The notes under the pieces: generated by a model
Told to the model about the DNA's origin: nothing
Databases searched by the model: none
What the model saw: the letters and a program-made list of their open reading frames with translations, nothing else
Translations under genes and position numbers: made by a program
Part shown: positions 1-5,999 of the stretch, piece after piece
How positions within the stretch are numbered: position 1 is the first letter of the stretch
Layout of the letters: every line of letters begins with the position of its first letter
Source of the DNA: Chloroflexota bacterium
GTDB lineage: Bacteria > Chloroflexota > Anaerolineae > CG2-30-64-16
NCBI GenBank assembly: GCA_029555885.1
Contig: JAKPQT010000239.1
Location: forward strand, 1 to 12,026
DNA: 12,026 nucleotides
Reading direction: 5' to 3'

Positions 1-2
1 AC

Positions 3-128
3 AGCAACGGTTTTGCCGAAGGCGTCAATCTCAAAATCAAGATGCTCAATCGGCGCGGCTTCGGCTACCGCAACTTCGAGCACTTCCGCTTGCACGTTTT
101 GGTGGCCTTCGGGCCTCCTTCCCGCTAA
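3..128 (+). CDS. ISL3-family transposase, C-terminal fragment (gene enters from the left)
   Basis: Reading from base 3 gives 41 residues and then TAA at 126-128. They include S-N-G-F-A-E-G-V-N and R-R-G-F-G-Y-R-N-F-E-H-F-R-L. This is the typical end of the DDE domain of ISL3-type transposases (IS204/IS1001/IS1096/IS1165), where an S/TNGxxEGxN block carries the last catalytic Glu and is followed by a K-I-K and G-[FY]-G-[FY]-R-N-F-x-x-F-R-x-R pattern. The start and most of the gene lie outside the window, so it cannot be judged whether the element is intact. The family match is recognised from the motif only. A small stem (CTGGTA/TACCAG, 141-156) lies 12 bases after the stop; an element end could be near, but I could not define a terminal repeat. 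Confidence 0.8.
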   Translation, partial: SNGFAEGVNLKIKMLNRRGFGYRNFEHFRLHVLVAFGPPSR

Positions 129-225
129 AGGCCGGAGAGCCTGGTAATTCTACCAGATAGGCAGCCGGTCGCGCGGTCGTATCGGACAGTACTGACGGAT
201 GCAGTCTCCCTGTGGCTGGCCAGCC

Positions 226-381
226 ATTCCAAATGTACGCGAGAGTGCGGGCATTCTGAGCGGAGGGCGTTGCGGAGCAACGCACGTAGTCGAAGAACGC
301 CGGCACGGCCTACATCCTTCGACTACGCCCGCCGCGAGCGGCGGCCTCCGCTCAGGATGCCTTGCCGCCTACATTTGGAAT
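226..381. repeat. Long imperfect inverted repeat with nested hairpins
   Basis: The outer arms ATTCCAAATGTA (226-237) and TACATTTGGAAT (370-381) are exact complements over 12 bp. Inside them, GCATTCTGAGCGGAGG (251-266) pairs with CCTCCGCTCAGGATGC (345-360) with one mismatch, and CGTAGTCGAAG (285-295) pairs exactly with CTTCGACTACG (317-327). A 21-base loop separates the arms. Each arm also has its own small hairpin (GCGTTG/CAACGC at 268-283; GCCG/CGGC near 331-343). This looks like a palindromic dispersed element; its core motif recurs elsewhere in the window. Confidence 0.75.
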
Positions 382-427
382 TCCTGGTGGCTGGCCGCGC
401 AAGGTCCTCCACTCAGCGCGGGTGTGG

Positions 428-433
428 TATAAT
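428..433 (+). promoter_or_regulatory. Possible extended -10 promoter element
   Basis: TGG-TATAAT at 425-433 fits an extended -10 box on the plus strand, but no good -35 is visible 16-18 bases upstream. It would give a leader of more than 220 bases for the fibre gene at 663. A 13-base string starting GTATAATGAGG is identical at 427-439 and 5029-5041, the second just ahead of the acetyltransferase, which supports promoter use. Confidence 0.35.
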
Positions 434-662
434 GAGGTCCTGGTGTTCGCCGGACGGCGGCCGGCTGGAAGCGGGTTCCTCTGCCTGCCGTCGTCGCGTC
501 CAGGCTCAGGCTCAACGACGTTGAGCACGCTGAGCACGTCAGTGGCGGAGTTCGAACCGGAGGATTGTCTCGTCCGAGATCCACAGCCGGTCCTGTCACG
601 ATTCTGCAACGCTGGACTGATACTATCCTTCCAAGCATGTCCCTCAGTGGAAGGAGTGTCTC

Positions 663-2639
663 ATGTCAGCCTGCCGCATCCCCAGCCTTTCTCTCGTCGT
701 CCTGATCGTCTTGTTGTTCACATCCGGCGTTGCGCTGGGCCAGGAGGTCGTTCCAGGGGCGGCCCTGACGGCCGCGTTCACCTACCAGGGCAGCCTGCAG
801 GCAAGCGGTGCGCCCGCCAATGGACCCTACGATTTCCAGTGCATACTCTACAACGCCGCGAGCGGCGGCAGCCAGGTCGGCGCGGCCGTCATACTGGAAG
901 ACGTGCCCGTGACCAATGGCATCTTCACGGTCGAGCTTGACTTTGGCACGGCCGTGTTCGATGGGCAAGCGCGCTGGCTGGAAGTAGCCGTGCGCCCAGG
1001 AGCGAGCACGGGCGCGTACAGCACGCTCAGCCCGCGCCACGCGCTGACTGCGGTGCCGTACGCGACCTATGCCACGAAGGCCCCGTGGTCGGGTCTGCAG
1101 GGGATCCCGGCCGGCTTCGCGGATGGCACGGACAACGACACCAGTTACAGCGCGGGCAGCGGGCTGACATTGGCCGGCACGACCTTTGCCGCGGACACGA
1201 ACTACATGCAGCGCCGCGTCGGCGGCACGTGCGCAGCAGGCTCCTCGATCCGGGCGGTCAACGCCGACGGCACGGTGACGTGCGAGACGGACGACACCGG
1301 CTGGTCCCTGACGGGCAACGCCGGCACCACCCCGGGCACGCACTTCCTGGGCACCACCGACAACCAGGCGCTGGAACTGAAGGTGAACGGCCAGCGCGGC
1401 CTGCGCATCGCGCCGGCGACAGACACCGGTACGGGGGGCTTCGCGCCCAATCTGGTTGGCGGCTCCAGCGCCAACCAGATTCTCTCAGGCGGCGGTGGCA
1501 GTGCGACCTATGGCGCCACCATCGCCGGTGGGGGACGGCCAGACGCGACGTGCCGCAACGGAGCCGACCCCTGCTGGAATCGCGTTTCCGAAGACTATGG
1601 CACAGTTGGCGGGGGGATCGCTAACACCGCGAGTGAGGTGGCTGCCACCGTGGGCGGTGGAACTACCAACTCCGCCGGCGGTGCGAGTGCCACTGTCAGC
1701 GGGGGTGCGTGGAACACCGCGGGCGGGTCGCAGTCCACCGTCGGCGGGGGATTCGTCAACAGCGCCAGCGGAATGTACGCCACTGTCGGCGGTGGAGCAT
1801 CCAACAGCGCCAGCGCCGAGGCTACCACAGTCGGCGGAGGGCATCAAAACTCCGCCAGCGGCAATGCCGCCACCGTTGGCGGGGGATCCGACAACATCGC
1901 CAGCGGACAGCACGCTACCGTCGCCGGGGGGTACTACAACACCGCCGGCGCCGACTATAGCTTCGCGGCTGGCTACCGCGCCAAGACCTACCAGCGGGGC
2001 GTCTTCGTCTGGGCGGATTCCAACGACTTCGACTTCGATCCGTGGAACTGGGGCCCGGCCGGCGTAGTAAACTCCTTCAATGTGCGCGCTACGGGCGGCT
2101 TCTATTTCGCGACTGCGACCGATTTCTCGGGCAATGTGACAAGCGGGGTGTACATCACGACCGGCGGCTCGGGCTGGAATTCCTACAGCGATCGCAAGGC
2201 CAAGGGGAATTTCGCGCCGGCCGACGCGCGGCTGATCCTCGACCGCCTGGCCGCCATGCCGGTCCAGACCTGGAACTACAAGACGCAGCCGGCGACGATC
2301 CGCCACATCGGGCCGATGGCGCAGGACTTCGCAGCCGCGTTTGGGGTGGGCGAGAATGACACGACCATCAACAGCCTGGACGCCGATGGCGTCGCGCTGG
2401 CTGCGATCCAGGGGCTGTACGGGGTGGTGCAGGAGCAGGAGACCCGATTGGCAGCCCAGCAGGTCGAGATTCGCACCTTGCAGGCGCAGAATGCGGCGAT
2501 CGAGGCGCGGCTGGCGGCGCTCGAACGACAGGCAGCCTCACCGGACGCTGGCCTGCCTGCGGGCTGGGTGCTGTTGGGCGGCATCAGCGTCGTGGCTGTC
2601 GTCGCCGGGCAGCGCCGGCTGGCAGGAGGCGGGCGATGA
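663..2639 (+). CDS. Secreted, membrane-anchored fibre protein with S74 intramolecular-chaperone (self-cleaving) domain
   Basis: 658 residues. ATG at 663 is preceded by AAGGAG with 6-base spacing. In order: signal peptide (about 1-26, cleavage after ALG); a beta-rich domain of the common 'tail fiber' type (about 37-138) with F-T-Y-Q-G and A-S-G-G-S-Q-V-G; a linker with W142-S-G-L-Q-G-I-P; eight tandem 15-residue repeats of form TVGGGxxNxASGxxA (314-433), resembling beta-roll/trimeric-adhesin head repeats; a peptidase_S74/endosialidase-chaperone domain starting at S509-D-R-K-A-K514; a coiled coil (about 585-623); and a single membrane helix (about 634-650) followed by Q-R-R. In phage endosialidases the Ser and the Lys five residues later form the self-cleavage dyad that releases the trimerised fibre; both are present here. 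Function at the cell surface (adhesion or cell contact) is inferred. The stop overlaps the next start (ATGA). Confidence 0.85.
   Translation: MSACRIPSLSLVVLIVLLFTSGVALGQEVVPGAALTAAFTYQGSLQASGAPANGPYDFQCILYNAASGGSQVGAAVILEDVPVTNGIFTVELDFGTAVFDGQARWLEVAVRPGASTGAYSTLSPRHALTAVPYATYATKAPWSGLQGIPAGFADGTDNDTSYSAGSGLTLAGTTFAADTNYMQRRVGGTCAAGSSIRAVNADGTVTCETDDTGWSLTGNAGTTPGTHFLGTTDNQALELKVNGQRGLRIAPATDTGTGGFAPNLVGGSSANQILSGGGGSATYGATIAGGGRPDATCRNGADPCWNRVSEDYGTVGGGIANTASEVAATVGGGTTNSAGGASATVSGGAWNTAGGSQSTVGGGFVNSASGMYATVGGGASNSASAEATTVGGGHQNSASGNAATVGGGSDNIASGQHATVAGGYYNTAGADYSFAAGYRAKTYQRGVFVWADSNDFDFDPWNWGPAGVVNSFNVRATGGFYFATATDFSGNVTSGVYITTGGSGWNSYSDRKAKGNFAPADARLILDRLAAMPVQTWNYKTQPATIRHIGPMAQDFAAAFGVGENDTTINSLDADGVALAAIQGLYGVVQEQETRLAAQQVEIRTLQAQNAAIEARLAALERQAASPDAGLPAGWVLLGGISVVAVVAGQRRLAGGGR
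1602..1961 (+). repeat. Eight tandem 45-bp coding repeats (15-residue TVGGG units)
   Basis: Within the fibre gene the translation shows eight uninterrupted units, each starting T-V-[GSA]-G-G (the last T-V-A-G-G) with a conserved Asn at unit position 8 and usually A-[SG]-G at 10-12. The period is exactly 15 codons with no indels. The DNA units have diverged at many positions, so the array is old or under protein-level selection rather than freshly amplified. Small-residue repeats of this kind usually build left-handed beta-roll heads in trimeric adhesins; that structural reading is inference. Confidence 0.85.
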
Positions 2640-3274
2640 AACCCCAGGCGCTGCGCACCGCGCTCGCGGCCGGCCTGCTGCTGACGGCGCTGGCGGCCGG
2701 CGGCGCGTGGGCCCAGAGTGAGCCAGACAACGCCACAGACGGCGACCAGGCGCACGAGATCGCCCCGGCGCTCGACGCGGAGCCGGCCCCTGCCCTGCCA
2801 GCCGCCACCGGTTATACCCTGGAACGGGCGGTGGTTGGCGCGGGCGGGGCGCACGCCACCGCCACAGGCTTCGCGCTCGATGCCACCGGCGGCCAGCCCG
2901 CGGCCGGCCTACTCACCGGCCCCAACCTCGAGCTGCAAGGGGGCTTCTGGCATGGCTGCAGCGCGGCCGCGCCGGTCGCGCCGGTCGTCCGCGTGGCCCG
3001 CAGCGGCGACGACGTCATCGTCTCGTGGGATGCCGTGTCCGCGGATGTTCAGTACCAGGTGTGGGTGTCTACGAATCCCTACTTCGACCCGGATAGCCCG
3101 GGAGGAGTGGCGCCGATCATCACTGCGCTGACGAACTACCCGGATTACGGTGCGGCAGCCAGCCTGGAGAACCACTTCTACGTGGTGCGCGGGGTGAATG
3201 CCTGCGGCGTGGTCTCGGGCAACTCCGCGCGGCGGGGCGAGTTTACCTTCGAGCTGATCGAGGGCGCACCGTAA
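2636..3274 (+). CDS. Secreted fibronectin-III-like protein, coupled to the fibre gene
   Basis: 212 residues. The start ATG overlaps the TGA of the upstream gene in an ATGA, so translation is probably coupled and the two are one operon. An N-terminal signal peptide (about 1-26, A-W-A|Q) shows export. After an Ala/Pro/Asp-rich linker comes a segment (about 60-107) with G-F-A-L-D-A-T-G-G-Q-P and L-E-L-Q-G-G-F-W-H-G. This is the short beta motif often seen in secreted bacterial proteins ('...GQP...L..GFW'). Residues about 116-205 look like a fibronectin type III domain (V-I-V-S-W-D, Y-Q-V-W-V-S, F-Y-V-V-R-G-V-N). Cys108 and Cys190 could form a disulfide. There is no membrane anchor, so it is probably released or bound to a partner, with the S74 fibre the obvious candidate. 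No enzymatic motif is visible. Confidence 0.75.
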   Translation: MKPQALRTALAAGLLLTALAAGGAWAQSEPDNATDGDQAHEIAPALDAEPAPALPAATGYTLERAVVGAGGAHATATGFALDATGGQPAAGLLTGPNLELQGGFWHGCSAAAPVAPVVRVARSGDDVIVSWDAVSADVQYQVWVSTNPYFDPDSPGGVAPIITALTNYPDYGAAASLENHFYVVRGVNACGVVSGNSARRGEFTFELIEGAP

Positions 3275-3315
3275 GCGCGGGCCGCGCCTCGGGCGTCTCT
3301 GCCGCTAGAACTTGC

Positions 3316-3353
3316 AGTGGCCCTATCTGGGACTTCTCCCAGATAGGGCCACT
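3316..3353. terminator. Perfect 17-bp hairpin downstream of the secreted-protein operon
   Basis: AGTGGCCCTATCTGGGA (3316-3332), a CTTC loop, and the exact complement (3337-3353). It lies about 40 bases after the stop at 3274, where a terminator is expected. No T-run follows on either strand, so it is not a classic intrinsic terminator; it could be a U-less terminator, an RNA 3'-end stabiliser or a mobile palindrome. Confidence 0.45.
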
Positions 3354-3477
3354 ACTGCGAACCCTGTGGGCTCAGCCCTTGCACGGGAACACGGTGATAG
3401 GGTGGCCGTGACCTCGGTCGCCCGGTCACGGCACCGGGTGATTTTCCCCGTTGCGCGACATTCGCCGCCAAACCCCC

Positions 3478-3506
3478 TTCACAGCCGCCCGTTCGAGCAG
3501 TATAAT
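3478..3506 (+). promoter_or_regulatory. Sigma-70-type promoter (TTCACA-N17-TATAAT)
   Basis: TTCACA at 3478-3483 (one base from TTGACA), exactly 17 bases, then a perfect TATAAT at 3501-3506. This is the best -35/-10 pair seen in the window. The predicted start (about 3513) coincides with the left end of the IS5 remnant, so the promoter may once have served the gene now lying beyond the element. Confidence 0.6.
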
Positions 3507-3512
3507 CAGGAT

Positions 3513-4095
3513 AGAAGCTGTTTGAAGAGAAGAGGCCGGCGGCCAGTCGGTGGTATAAGTTGCGGTCATGAACACCCAACTCTACCCCACCGATCTGACC
3601 GACGGCCAGTGGGTCATTATCCAGGAACTGATCCCACCGGCCAAACCAGGCGGACGTCCCCGCAGCCTGGATATGCGGCTGGTCGTCAATGCGATCCTGT
3701 AAGTGGTGGTGGGCGGCATCCAGTGGCGGATGCTGCCGCGCGAATACCCGAAGCGGGATGGTGCACGGGAGCTCTTCGCCCGCCTGGGTGGCGCCTGCAA
3801 GAAGCTCCGCCGGATCTGGGTCGACGGTGGCTACCGGGGGCAACTGCTCGCTTGGGTCGCTGAGTGCTTTCGCTTCCGGCTCCAGGTCGTGCTCCGCCCA
3901 GAAGAGCGCAAAGGCTTCGTCCTGCTGCCCCGGCGCTGGGTTGTAGAGCGCACTTTCGCATGGCTCAATCATGCTCGTCGGCTCAGCAAGGACTACGAAG
4001 CTTTGGAGTCGTCCAGCGAAGCGTTCATCTACATCGTCATGATCTGACTGATGTTGCGTCGCTTGGCCCGTGACTGACCTTTTCAAACAGCTTCT
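3513..4095 (+). mobile_element. IS5-family insertion sequence remnant, internally deleted
   Basis: Terminal inverted repeats AGAAGCTGTTTGAA (3513-3526) and TTCAAACAGCTTCT (4082-4095) are exact complements over 14 bp, and G-A-x-x-C-T-G-T-T-T-G-A-A is typical of one IS5 subgroup (IS427-like). They enclose a broken transposase gene. At 583 bp the element is well below the roughly 850 bp expected, because the middle of the transposase is missing. TCAGG occurs just outside the left repeat (3506-3510) and at the right edge (4095-4099); this might be what is left of a target duplication but is not clean. The element can no longer move by itself, but with both ends intact it could be mobilised in trans. 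Confidence 0.8.
3568..4077 (+). pseudogene. IS5-family DDE transposase, two in-frame stops and a deleted core
   Basis: Reading from ATG 3568, the frame gives the usual IS5 N-terminus (Y-P-T-D-L-T-D-G-Q-W, P-P-A-K-P-G-G-R-P-R) and then TAA at 3700-3702 where relatives usually have a Tyr codon. It continues in the same frame through [10 protein letters not shown], then jumps at about 3753 directly to R-D-G-A-R-E-L. Roughly 100 codons containing the first catalytic Asp are gone, with the frame preserved. The second Asp block (W-V-D-G-G-Y-R-G) and the Glu block (V-V-E-R-T-F-A-W-L) remain. A second stop, TGA at 4045-4047, precedes L-M-L-R-R-L-A-R, the normal family C-terminus, which ends with TGA at 4075-4077. 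The family call comes from these motifs; the size of the deletion is estimated from the usual family length of about 260-280 residues. Confidence 0.85.
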
Positions 4096-4693
4096 CAGGG
4101 GCGAGGGCTATCTGGCGAGCAAGCTGGCAGAACCGACAATCGGGCCTCCGCTGCCGCCCTGCGGTAACCCGGACGCAAACAGGTCCTCGGTGGCACCGAA
4201 GTTTGTGGTGCCAAGGCTGACCCGCTATCAGGGCATCATCGACGTCTTGCTTGACTCCGGCTGCTTCAACTGGGTCTTTTTTGACCACGATACCGAACTC
4301 CCCGACCCGTACAGGGGGCGTGCCTTAAGGAAAAGGAATGCACTACAAGAGGATCCGGGAAAGGGAAGGAGTCTGCATAAGAAGTGGGCTGATGTGGTAG
4401 GCGTTCGTGGCCGATCGTGTGATATCGTCATCGAGGAAGAACGCATGCCAGCTGCGGGCAAAATCGAGGTAGAGGTCGGGATTATCACACGCTGCAGGTA
4501 TCTGTGGACGGATGGCCGACAATTCGCGCTGACTAAGCCGTACCTATTCGTAGTGATCGATGGAGAGGGCTACGAGTCCATGCCATCAGTGCGAGAACGG
4601 GTGGGAACCTTCGACAAGGTCATCGTCTGCCGAAAGATCGACTTTGGAGAAATGTTCCGCAGGCATTACCTGTCTGGGCGGCAGCCCCCTTGA
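4070..4693 (+). CDS. Unknown protein downstream of the IS5 remnant; start uncertain, possibly truncated
   Basis: An open frame of up to 207 codons. The first available start (GTG 4070) lies inside the insertion element, so the first nine codons come from the IS end. A start inside the host sequence could be GTG 4190 (AGG six bases upstream), giving 167 residues. From about 4190 the translation looks like a genuine globular protein: D-V-L-L-D-S-G-C-F-N-W-V-F-F-D-H-D, W-A-D-V-V-G-V, C-D-I-V-I-E-E-E, K-I-E-V-E-V-G, P-Y-L-F-V-V-I-D, K-V-I-V-C-R-K-I-D-F. The order D-I-V-I ... I-E-V-E ... F-V-V-I-D loosely recalls the core of PD-(D/E)xK nucleases, but the usual ExK is not present, so no function is assigned. 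Codon use is less GC-biased than in neighbouring genes (TTT, TAT, GAT, AAA are frequent), which suggests horizontal acquisition. No partner gene is evident. Confidence 0.55.
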   Translation: MTDLFKQLLRGEGYLASKLAEPTIGPPLPPCGNPDANRSSVAPKFVVPRLTRYQGIIDVLLDSGCFNWVFFDHDTELPDPYRGRALRKRNALQEDPGKGRSLHKKWADVVGVRGRSCDIVIEEERMPAAGKIEVEVGIITRCRYLWTDGRQFALTKPYLFVVIDGEGYESMPSVRERVGTFDKVIVCRKIDFGEMFRRHYLSGRQPP

Positions 4694-5029
4694 TCGCGCG
4701 ATCCTCATCACCCTGAGGCCCTGCCCATCAAACAAAGTGGGGGCAACGATATGACTGCAACACAGAGTCTCACAACCGGCGCGGCCTTCAATATGATGGT
4801 CGGGCGTATGGGCAGTCCAGCCGCTCAGGATGCTTCGTACAAGAGAGCGGACTTTTCCCGCTACAGACGAGGCTCTGTCAGGTGCGGCAAGGCGGTGGTT
4901 ACAGGCCCCCAGGCAGAGCCGCTGCTTTTTTGCGTGGGATTAGTTTCCCTCACGATACCCAGGCCTGGATGAGAGTTGCACCCTCCAGACCCGCGGCACT
5001 GTCCTCCTCCAGCCCTTGCGCGCCAGGCG
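4694..5029. other. Gene-free stretch before the acetyltransferase
   Basis: No convincing gene. It contains one copy of the dispersed motif CCGCTCAGGATGC (4821-4833) and a possible terminator at 4871-4931. A short open frame from ATG 4751 runs through both and has no recognisable content. Confidence 0.6.
4871..4931 (+). terminator. Possible rho-independent terminator with T6 tract
   Basis: GGCTCTG (4871-4877) pairs exactly with CAGAGCC (4914-4920). After GCTGC there is a run of six T (4926-4931), the only clear T-tract after a stem in this window. The 36-base loop is long and the T-run is five bases from the stem, so it is a weak candidate. Confidence 0.35.
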
Positions 5030-5035
5030 TATAAT
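5030..5035 (+). promoter_or_regulatory. Likely -10 box for the O-acetyltransferase
   Basis: A perfect TATAAT on the plus strand, giving a predicted start near 5042 and an 85-base leader to the GTG at 5127. No clear -35 is visible. The 13 bases at 5029-5041 are identical to 427-439 upstream of the fibre gene. Confidence 0.45.
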
Positions 5036-5126
5036 GAGGTCAGCGGGGCTCATTGCGCCGCACGGGCGACGCGGTCGGCGGGATCGTCTCGCCGCGGCAG
5101 GCCGCATGAGTGATGGGAGGTGCAAC

Positions 5127-5690
5127 GTGGCACTGACAACGGTGTGGGAGAAGATGCTGGCCGGGGAAAGGTACACCTGCCATGCCCCCGGCCTGGAGGC
5201 CGATCGCCAGCGGACCAAGCAGTTGCTCCGGCGCTATAACTCGGCCGAGGCCATGCCGGAACGGCAGGCCATCCTCCGGCAATTGCTGGGCCAGGCCGGC
5301 CGCGAGTCGGTCATCGAGCCACCGTTCTACTGCTCCTACGGCCGGAATATCTATCTCGGCGACCATGTCTATCTGAATGTCCTGTGCACTATCCTCGACT
5401 GCAATGAGGTGCGCATGGGCAACCATGTCATGGTCGGGCCGGCCGTCCAGATCTATACCGCCGCGCATGACCTGCTGGCCGAAGCCCGCAACCAGGTCTG
5501 GGAGACGGCCAGGCCGGTCGTGGTCGGGGACAATGTGTGGCTGGGCGGCGGCACCATCCTCCTGCCCGGGGTGACGATCGGCCGGAATGCCGTGGTGGGC
5601 GCCGGCGCGGTGGTTACCCGGGATGTGCCGGCGAACACGGTCGTGGCGGGGAATCCGGCCCGGGTCATCAGGGAGATCCAACAGGAGTGA
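5127..5690 (+). CDS. Maltose/galactoside O-acetyltransferase-like enzyme (hexapeptide repeat family)
   Basis: 187 residues from GTG 5127. I chose this start because GGGAGG (5115-5120) sits 6 bases upstream, the length matches the family (about 183-187), and an earlier ATG (5106) has no ribosome site. The N-terminal Mac segment K-M-L-A-G-E-R-Y is followed by a left-handed beta-helix of hexapeptide repeats (G-R-N-I-Y-L-G-D, V-V-V-G-D-N-V-W-L-G-G-G, I-L-L-P-G-V-T-I-G, A-V-V-G-A-G-A-V-V-T-R-D-V-P) and ends N-P-A-R-V-I-R-E-I. His114 (Y-T-A-A-H-D) is in the position of the catalytic His of LacA/Maa enzymes, although the usual H-P is H-D here. Family members transfer acetyl from acetyl-CoA to the 6-hydroxyl of sugars in the cytoplasm; the true acceptor here is unknown. 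It stands alone, with no sugar or nodulation genes nearby. Confidence 0.88.
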   Translation: MALTTVWEKMLAGERYTCHAPGLEADRQRTKQLLRRYNSAEAMPERQAILRQLLGQAGRESVIEPPFYCSYGRNIYLGDHVYLNVLCTILDCNEVRMGNHVMVGPAVQIYTAAHDLLAEARNQVWETARPVVVGDNVWLGGGTILLPGVTIGRNAVVGAGAVVTRDVPANTVVAGNPARVIREIQQE

Positions 5691-5925
5691 GCACCGCCTG
5701 GCGCGCCAAGTCTATCGACCGCCGTGCAGGGGGGCACGCCTGTGCATGGGTGCCGCTCCTTCGACTGGTAGCTACTCGTCGACCACGTTGAGCCGTCCAC
5801 CCGCTCAGGATGCGCTGCTCCAGGCTGCGGCCAACCTGACCGGCTGAAGCCTCGACTCAAGGCTGCGGCGGGCCTGACCGGCCGCGATATGCGCGCGTGC
5901 GTAGACAAACCCGCACACCGCGTGC
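5691..5925. other. Gene-free stretch upstream of the P450
   Basis: Contains degraded repeat sequence related to the hairpin at 226-381: CCTTCGACT at 5758-5766 and CCGCTCAGGATGC at 5801-5813. It also holds a 22-base direct repeat (5823-5844 and 5861-5882, three mismatches) beginning GGCTGCGGC and ending CCTGACCGGC. No gene is supported. Confidence 0.6.
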
Positions 5926-5931
5926 TATCAT
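5902..5931 (+). promoter_or_regulatory. Promoter for the cytochrome P450 (TAGACA-N18-TATCAT)
   Basis: TAGACA (5902-5907) differs from TTGACA by one base. After 18 bases comes TATCAT (5926-5931), preceded by TGC, making an extended -10. The predicted start near 5938 gives a leader of about 60 bases. Confidence 0.5.
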
Positions 5932-5999
5932 GTCGCGAGAGGGCACGACAACGTGGCAACTGCAACGCTCGGCACCGCTGAGCGGGAACTCGTGAGAGG

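Larger units (their letters stand above)
129..662. other. Gene-free stretch between the transposase fragment and the fibre gene
   Basis: No frame here looks like a real protein; the open frames are short, overlap on both strands and run through repeats. The stretch holds the long imperfect hairpin at 226-381, a TATAAT box at 428-433, a near-perfect small palindrome GCTCAACG-A-CGTTGAGC at 510-526 followed by two tandem TGAGCACG copies, and the ribosome-binding site AAGGAG at 651-656 for the gene at 663. Confidence 0.7.
3275..3512. other. Hairpin-rich spacer between the secreted-protein operon and the IS5 remnant
   Basis: No gene is supported. It holds a perfect 17-bp hairpin at 3316-3353, a second stem at 3401-3435 (GGTGGCCGTGACC against GGTCACGGCACC, one bulged G), a nested alternative stem CCCGGT/ACCGGG (3421-3438), and a promoter at 3478-3506. 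Confidence 0.65.

Noticed and set aside
362..940. Open frame of 192 codons overlapping the start of the fibre gene
   Set aside because: It runs through the repeat and spacer, then into another frame of a gene with a good signal peptide; its product has no recognisable features.
1602..1961. CRISPR-like array
   Set aside because: The regular 45-bp period is a coding repeat in frame with the fibre protein, without constant repeats separated by unique spacers.
3401..3438. Stem at 3401-3435 as an attenuator or operator for the promoter at 3478
   Set aside because: It lies upstream of the promoter, has a bulge and two competing foldings; nothing links it to a regulator.
4751..4972. Short open frame of 73 codons with ATG 4751
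   Set aside because: It crosses a dispersed repeat copy and a possible terminator, has no ribosome site and no recognisable motif.
5016..5126. Earlier start for the O-acetyltransferase
   Set aside because: The extension crosses the TATAAT box at 5030-5035 and adds an Arg-rich tail not seen in the family; GTG 5127 has the ribosome site.
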